A DNA stretch of 33,553 nt from NCBI GenBank assembly GCA_007118975.1, contig SKQO01000050.1, positions 1 to 33,553 of the forward strand, in the 5' to 3' direction. The DNA comes from Halobacteriales archaeon. GTDB taxonomy: Archaea; Halobacteriota; Halobacteria; Halobacteriales; SKNY01. The notes under the pieces are model-generated. The model made no database searches. It was not told the origin of the DNA and worked only from the letters and a program-made list of their open reading frames with translations. Positions 29,015-33,553 of this stretch are shown piece by piece. The position numbers and the translations under genes were made by a program. Numbering within the stretch: position 1 is the stretch's first letter; the number at the start of each line of letters is the position of its first letter.

Positions 29015-30064
29015 TCGGGGGAGGACGTTAGCGAGGAGTTAGCCGCCGTTGCATCGTCGATCGACTTGACGGAGTACGAAATTACAGCCTACCTTGCAGT
29101 CCTCGAACACGGGGACCTGACCGCAAGCGAGATTGCCGAACGAACCACCCTTCCACAACCGCGGGTCTACGACACGGTCCGGACCCTCGCCGATCGAGGC
29201 CTGGTGGAACTCCGCGAGTCCCGCCCCCTTCGCGTGCTAGCGGTTGACCCCCGGGACAGCTTCGGCGATCTCCAGGTCTCCCTCGACCAGCTGGTCGAGG
29301 CGCTCGGCGCCCGGTACGTGGCCCCGACACCGGAGACCGAGGCTGCCGCGTTGGTCAAGTCCCGCTCTAGCATCCTCCGGTACTTCGAGGATGTCATCGA
29401 CAGTGCGGCCTACGAACTTACCGTCGCCCTAACTCCCCAGTTGGTCACCCGGTTCGAGGAATCGCTGGCTGGGGCCGTCAGTCGAGGCGTCCGGTGTTCG
29501 ATGGTCGTTGCACCGGCAGCGGATGCACCGGATCCGGACGCGTTCTCCTACGCGCGGGTGGCAACCACGGCTCGGGGGAGAAGCGGCGTCACGACGCCAG
29601 TCTTGGCGATTGCGGACGGCGAGTACTCCGTGTACGCGACGCAAGCTGCGGTCCGCAACGACGACAACCATTATGCTGCCATCTTCAACCGTTCGGCCCT
29701 CGGATTCCTCGTGCTCGGGTTCTTCGGGACCGTGATTTGGTCGACGGCGGATCGGATTTTGCTTGCCGACCAACCAACGGGTGATGTCCCCCGTCATTAC
29801 GCATCTTTGCGGCGATGTATCAAGGATATCCGGCGGATCGAGGGTTCGGTGTCCGCTCGAGTCAGGGGCCGGGATGTGGTGACGGGCCGCGACCGGGAAG
29901 TCGTCGGCGACGTCGTATCGACCCGAATGACGGAAAATGAGGAGGTCGCGACGTTGGTGCTTTCCGTCGATGGCGAGCGAGTGGAGGTCGGTGGTCGACT
30001 GGCCGCCTACGAGGACATCGAGGCCCACGAGATCGAGTTGCTCCGAGAGCTCCCGCGGCGGTAA
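29012..30064 (+). CDS. trmB: TrmB-family sugar-responsive transcriptional regulator
   Basis: A 350-aa regulator with an N-terminal TrmB winged helix (about residues 18-85: LTEYEITAYLAVLEHGDLTA, SEIAERTTLPQPRVYDTVRT, LADRGLVEL). The C-terminal part is a PLD-like/sugar-binding TrmB domain (SILRYFEDVIDSAAYELTVA, HYAAIFNRSALGFLVLGFFG) ending in a small beta domain (VSARVRGRDVVTGRDREVVG). In Halobacterium salinarum the homologue is a glucose-responsive regulator of gluconeogenesis, central metabolism and cofactor genes. Here the flanking genes are fbp (divergent) and ppc (downstream, own promoter), exactly the targets such a regulator would control. ATG 29012 fits the domain start. The symbol is by family and context. 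Confidence 0.88.
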   Translation: MSGEDVSEELAAVASSIDLTEYEITAYLAVLEHGDLTASEIAERTTLPQPRVYDTVRTLADRGLVELRESRPLRVLAVDPRDSFGDLQVSLDQLVEALGARYVAPTPETEAAALVKSRSSILRYFEDVIDSAAYELTVALTPQLVTRFEESLAGAVSRGVRCSMVVAPAADAPDPDAFSYARVATTARGRSGVTTPVLAIADGEYSVYATQAAVRNDDNHYAAIFNRSALGFLVLGFFGTVIWSTADRILLADQPTGDVPRHYASLRRCIKDIRRIEGSVSARVRGRDVVTGRDREVVGDVVSTRMTENEEVATLVLSVDGERVEVGGRLAAYEDIEAHEIELLRELPRR

Positions 30065-30108
30065 TCGTTTTTCGACAGTTCTGCAAGGACATTCCTGAAC
30101 GATCGGGG

Positions 30109-30116
30109 GCTCGAGC
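30109..30116. terminator. Short GC-rich hairpin between trmB and ppc
   Basis: GCTCGAGC, extended imperfectly by GGGG/GCCC arms (about 30104-30121), could form a hairpin after trmB. No T run follows, so termination is uncertain. Confidence 0.25.
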
Positions 30117-30143
30117 GCCCGTTAGGCCTTTCCGGAACGAACG

Positions 30144-30149
30144 TTTTAA
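30144..30149 (+). promoter_or_regulatory. TATA-like box of ppc
   Basis: TTTTAA lies 25-30 nt before ATG 30174. The palindrome TTCCGGAA (30130-30137) stands just upstream, where TFB or a regulator would sit. Confidence 0.6.
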
Positions 30150-30173
30150 CCAGCGTCCAGAGGTGCCGACCGT

Positions 30174-32858
30174 ATGGTGACGCACAATCGGACGGTCCGC
30201 CAGGACGTCCGGGAGCTCGGGGAACTTCTCGGGTCCATTATCGAGGCCCAAACGTCACGTTCGACGTTTGAATCGGTCGAGGGGATCCGCCGTTCCGCGA
30301 TCGACTACCGTCGTGGCGACGCCGACACCCGGGCCACGTTCGAAGACCAGATGGCGATGCTCACGCCCGAACTCGAATACGCGGTCGCACGGGCGTTCAC
30401 TACCTACTTCGAACTGATCAATCTGGCCGAGGAACGCGAGCGGGTGCGAAATATTCGGAGCGACGCCGACGACGGGACACTGGAGGATACTGTCATCGAG
30501 GCAGTCGAGGAACTCACTGACGACGAAGAACGCGGGGAACAGGTCCTCCAGGATCTCATGATCGAACCGACCTTTACCGCCCACCCGACTGAAGCGCGGC
30601 GCAAGACGGTGAAGGCGAAACTCCGGGCGATCGCGCATCGCCTGGAGACGTTGGACGAGCAGAACCTGACTGCTGCCGAGGAAGAGCGCGTCTGGCGAGA
30701 GCTCGAATCCGAAATCACGGGGCTGTGGCAGACTCCTCAACTCCGGGACCGCCGTCCCGAACCAGAAGACGAGGCCCGGAACGTCCAGTGGTATCTCGCG
30801 AACACCCTTTTCGACGTGATCGGCGATTTCTACGACGATATCGAAGCGGCGGTAGCCGAAGCGGGTCTCGATGCCGACGTGCCGACAATGTTCGAGTTTC
30901 GTTCCTGGGCCGGCAGCGACCGGGACGGCAACCCCTTCGTGACGCGGGACGTCACGACCCAAACGCTCGCCCAGCAACGAGAGACGGCCATCGAGAATTA
31001 CCTCGAGGCACTCGACGATCTTCGGAGCGTCCTGAGCCAGGATGAAACCCAGGTCGAGGAAGACAACGAACTCGCACGCTCGATCGCGGAAGATCGTGAT
31101 CGGCTCCCGACGGTCAAACCCTCCGATCTGGACGTTGAACCCGGGGAGCCGTATCGGGTGAAGCTCGCATACATGAGTGAACGGCTCGAGCGCATCGACG
31201 ACATCCGGCCGGGAGGCTACGACGACGAAGACGAGCTTGCCGACGATTTGGCGGTACTCGCGGACTCGCTCCGCAGAAACGGGGCTGGGGTCATCGCGCG
31301 AACGGAAGTCGACCCGCTCCGGCGGCGGGTGGAGACGTTCGGATTTACGCTGGCGAGCCACGATCTCCGCGATCACCGCATCAATCACACGGAAGCGGTC
31401 GACGAGGTGCTGGGCCGGGCCGGGATCGACTATCGCGAGGAGGACGAGGACGATCGACAGGCCGTGTTGACGGAGGCGATTCTCCAGGCCGAGCCTGTCG
31501 TTGATGTCACCGACGACGAGGGGATCTCGGAGACTGCGGTTCGCGTGCTCGAACGGTTTCGGGCCCTTGCGGAGTGGCAGGACGAATACGGCGTGCAGAC
31601 GATCGACACCTACGCCATCAGCATGACCGAGGAGCCGAGTCACGTCCTCGAGGTCGTCTTCCTGGCCGATCAGGTTGGCGTGATCGAACTCCCGGGTCAT
31701 TCGGGGCTGGACATCGTCCCGTTGCTTGAGACCGAGAGTGCACTCTCTCGAGCGCGCGAAATCATGGGAACGCTCTATGAAAATGACGCATACGCGCAGG
31801 TCCTCGAAAGCCGGGAGCACGTCCAGGAGGTCATGATCGGGTACTCGGACTCGAACAAGGAGAACGGGTTCCTCGCGGCGAACTGGTCGCTATACAGCAA
31901 CCAGCGGCGCCTCGCAGCCATCGCTGAGGACTACAACATCACCCTCCGACTGTTCCACGGTCGCGGCGGGTCGATCTCCCGTGGTGGCGGCCCGATGAAT
32001 CGGGCGTTGCTCGCACTGCCCCTCGATACGATCACCGGGCAGGTGAAATTCACTGTCCAGGGCGAGGCGATCGCCGAAAGTTACGCCAATCCCGATATCG
32101 CCCGCCGCGAGCTCGAACAGATGCTGAACGCGATGATCCGTATCCGTCACCGGTCTCGGAGTGGCGAGAAGGACGCCGTCCCGACGGCGTGGCAGGAGGC
32201 CCTCGAAACGATGGCAGACGCGGCCCGGCAGGAGTATCGCGACTTGCTCGAGACTCCCGGATTCGTCCAGTATTTCGAACAGGCCACACCGATCTCCGTG
32301 ATCGACGAGCTCAACCTCGGGTCCCGCCCCACCTCGCGAAGCGGCGAACGAACAGTCGAGGATCTCCGCGCAATTCCGTGGGTGTTCTCCTGGACCCAAT
32401 CTCGTTGTATCCTGCCGGGCTGGTACGCGCTGGGGACGGGAATCGAGACGTATCTGGACGATGGCGGTTCCCTCGAGACGCTTCAGGAGATGTACGCGGA
32501 GTGGCCGTTCTTCGCAACCACCCTTGACAACGCGGCGATGGCGATGGCGAAAAGCGATCCGGAGATCGCGAGCGTCTATGCGGACCTCGCCGACCCCGAG
32601 TTGCGCGAGGAGTTCTATCCGCGCATCATGGACGAGTACGACCGGAGTGTCGCGTACGCACTCGACATCACGGGCCGCGACCATCTCGTCGATCGGGAGT
32701 GGCTCGCCGAGAGTCTCCACCTTCGCAATCCCTACGTCGATCCGCTCAACTATCTGCAGGCGGCACTGCTGGGCCGATCGCATCGCTCCACTGTGGAGGA
32801 CCGTACTCTCCGGCTTTCGGTCAAGGGAATCGCCGCCGGGATGAAAAACACGGGCTAG
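30174..32858 (+). CDS. ppc: Phosphoenolpyruvate carboxylase (bacterial type)
   Basis: Carboxylates PEP with bicarbonate to oxaloacetate to refill the citrate cycle. 894 aa, the length of the bacterial-type enzyme, not the short archaeal PpcA. Motifs in order: EPTFTAHPTEARRKTV around residue 137 (catalytic His), FRSWAGSDRDGNPFVT, MIGYSDSNKENGFLAANWSL near 556, LFHGRGGSISRGGGPMNRAL near 593 (catalytic Arg loop), VKFTVQGEAIAESYA and AIPWVFSWTQSRCILPGWYA. The C-terminus ends in NTG, as is typical of active PEPC. It follows the TrmB-type regulator with its own leaderless promoter. The 3' end overlaps that of the convergent PPOX gene by 4 nt. Confidence 0.97.
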   Translation: MVTHNRTVRQDVRELGELLGSIIEAQTSRSTFESVEGIRRSAIDYRRGDADTRATFEDQMAMLTPELEYAVARAFTTYFELINLAEERERVRNIRSDADDGTLEDTVIEAVEELTDDEERGEQVLQDLMIEPTFTAHPTEARRKTVKAKLRAIAHRLETLDEQNLTAAEEERVWRELESEITGLWQTPQLRDRRPEPEDEARNVQWYLANTLFDVIGDFYDDIEAAVAEAGLDADVPTMFEFRSWAGSDRDGNPFVTRDVTTQTLAQQRETAIENYLEALDDLRSVLSQDETQVEEDNELARSIAEDRDRLPTVKPSDLDVEPGEPYRVKLAYMSERLERIDDIRPGGYDDEDELADDLAVLADSLRRNGAGVIARTEVDPLRRRVETFGFTLASHDLRDHRINHTEAVDEVLGRAGIDYREEDEDDRQAVLTEAILQAEPVVDVTDDEGISETAVRVLERFRALAEWQDEYGVQTIDTYAISMTEEPSHVLEVVFLADQVGVIELPGHSGLDIVPLLETESALSRAREIMGTLYENDAYAQVLESREHVQEVMIGYSDSNKENGFLAANWSLYSNQRRLAAIAEDYNITLRLFHGRGGSISRGGGPMNRALLALPLDTITGQVKFTVQGEAIAESYANPDIARRELEQMLNAMIRIRHRSRSGEKDAVPTAWQEALETMADAARQEYRDLLETPGFVQYFEQATPISVIDELNLGSRPTSRSGERTVEDLRAIPWVFSWTQSRCILPGWYALGTGIETYLDDGGSLETLQEMYAEWPFFATTLDNAAMAMAKSDPEIASVYADLADPELREEFYPRIMDEYDRSVAYALDITGRDHLVDREWLAESLHLRNPYVDPLNYLQAALLGRSHRSTVEDRTLRLSVKGIAAGMKNTG

Positions 32859-33301
32859 TCTGTCGGGTCATCCAAGGCCCCCCAGGAGGTCGCTCGCTGG
32901 ATCTCAATCGCGATCACCGGGCGTTCCGCCAACGGGTGGTGCTCGTACTGCGCGTATTTTTCGCGAAGCGCCCCGACGGCATCGGCGTGGTTCGCTGCCG
33001 TGAGGTCGATCACGCTGGCGGCCCCGTCGATACGAACCCACGCCAATCGGCTCCAGTCCTCTACGTATCGGTCGACGAGCACGGCGACCCGCGGATTTGC
33101 CTCGATGTTCCGTACGCGCGCGAGCTCGCTCGCCGCGACTCGCTTCGGTTTGGCATCGATCGGCGAGACCAGGAAATCATCGACGAGCGCATAACAGATC
33201 GGCACGGCATGTGGTCGGCCGGTTTCGTCAACGGTCGCGAGCCGGCCCACGCGGTTTCTCTCGACGAATGTCCGCTCGGCCGGTGTCAACGTCATCCCCA
33301 C
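32855..33301 (-). CDS. PPOX-class (pyridoxamine-phosphate-oxidase fold) F420/FMN-dependent protein
   Basis: A 148-aa split-barrel flavoprotein. The N-terminal block FVERNRVGRLATVDETGRPH, then AVPICYALVDDFLVSPIDAK is typical of the TIGR03668-type F420-dependent branch, and VRNIEANPRVAVLVDRYVED followed by WSRLAWVRIDGAASVI completes the barrel. Members reduce or oxidise small substrates with F420 or FMN; the substrate is unknown. ATG 33301 or ATG 33295 both fit; the difference is two residues. It runs into the end of ppc from the other strand. Confidence 0.88.
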   Translation of the reverse strand: MGMTLTPAERTFVERNRVGRLATVDETGRPHAVPICYALVDDFLVSPIDAKPKRVAASELARVRNIEANPRVAVLVDRYVEDWSRLAWVRIDGAASVIDLTAANHADAVGALREKYAQYEHHPLAERPVIAIEIQRATSWGALDDPTD

Positions 33302-33380
33302 GCCTCATGTTAGGGTCTCCCACCCTTCGTGGTGTCGGTGGGATCGACACTGTTACCGGCCGAGCGTGCGATATCCCGGC

Positions 33381-33553
33381 ATGGAAGGTTTCGGTGAGCG
33401 CTTGCGCGCGCTGGCACCACACTACCTCGCGATGATCGTCTTGATCCTGGCGGTGCTCTGGACGGCGGATTTCCTCTTCGGCCGCCTGTCGACGGGCTCC
33501 CGGCTCGTGCTGGCGGCCGTCGTGGCACTGTCCTATCCGATCGTGATGCGCCA
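33381..33553 (+). CDS. Membrane protein, 3'-truncated by the window edge
   Basis: The frame is open from ATG 33381 to the last base. It reads MEGFGERLRALAPHYLAMIV, LILAVLWTADFLFGRLSTGS and RLVLAAVVALSYPIVMR: two hydrophobic segments with an amphipathic start. It is probably a small halobacterial membrane protein, but too little is visible to name a family. Confidence 0.6.
   Translation, partial: MEGFGERLRALAPHYLAMIVLILAVLWTADFLFGRLSTGSRLVLAAVVALSYPIVMR

Noticed and set aside
30255-31820. Very long open frame (521 codons) antisense to ppc
   Set aside because: It lies wholly opposite a motif-complete PEP carboxylase; such antisense frames are common in GC-rich halophile DNA and the translation shows no family features.
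31890-32783. Second long antisense frame opposite the 3' half of ppc
   Set aside because: Shadow of the real gene; no recognisable domain.
1-33553. CRISPR array or cas genes
   Set aside because: No regularly spaced direct repeats and no Cas protein motifs seen; the only repeats are short palindromes and isolated pairs.

Overview
The window is a piece of a haloarchaeal (class Halobacteria) chromosome. The evidence is GC-rich DNA, very acidic proteins, TATA-like boxes 23-31 nt before start codons (leaderless genes), a serine tRNA with a long variable arm, and several halobacterial families (DUF7521-like, DUF7557-like, FilR1-type and TrmB-type regulators). Assignments come from reading motifs by eye; no database search was run.

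Layout. (A) 1-1.4 kb, core: the 3' part of threonine deaminase (ilvA), a small membrane protein and tRNA-Ser(GGA). (B) 1.4-8.4 kb, accessory: an AT-richer leftward set of methyltransferase, HD phosphohydrolase (MESH1/SpoT-like) and zinc-ribbon NUDIX genes beside the tRNA; an isoprenylcysteine-methyltransferase-like membrane protein; a doubly damaged alpha/beta hydrolase; then a FilR1-type regulator, a SnoaL-like protein, an OsmC-like stub and a cupin. (C) 8.4-10.4 kb, gene graveyard: a decayed XRE regulator/DUF2178 membrane protein pair with a 16-bp palindrome upstream, and an AT-rich block. (D) 10.4-15.5 kb, sugar metabolism: two convergent Gfo/Idh/MocA dehydrogenases and a large FAD-dependent oxidoreductase. 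(E) 16.1-18.3 kb, mobile elements: an apparently intact IS110 transposase with a structured non-coding end (candidate bridge RNA), and a TnpB fossil that has lost its RuvC-I motif but keeps its right-end hairpin. (F) 18.8-21.2 kb: a second FilR1-type regulator, a full-length OsmC and an ArsM-like methyltransferase lacking two of three arsenic-binding cysteines. (G) 21.4-25.8 kb: a membrane/envelope cluster (SHOCT protein, two sensor-domain membrane proteins, winged-helix regulator, two DUF7521-like proteins, DUF4097 'toastrack' lipoprotein), resembling Psp/Lia-type envelope-stress systems. (H) 26-33.5 kb, core carbon metabolism: M42 peptidase, fructose-1,6-bisphosphate aldolase/phosphatase with a small DUF7557-like gene, a divergent TrmB-type sugar-responsive regulator, PEP carboxylase, a PPOX-type flavoprotein and the start of a membrane protein.

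How the parts may work together. Block H looks like a gluconeogenesis/anaplerosis locus around its own TrmB-type regulator. Blocks B and F are variants of one module (FilR1-type regulator plus OsmC-like protein), one intact and one eroded. Block G is the best candidate for an under-described haloarchaeal system. Block E offers two RNA-guided mobile systems side by side, one apparently live and one dead.
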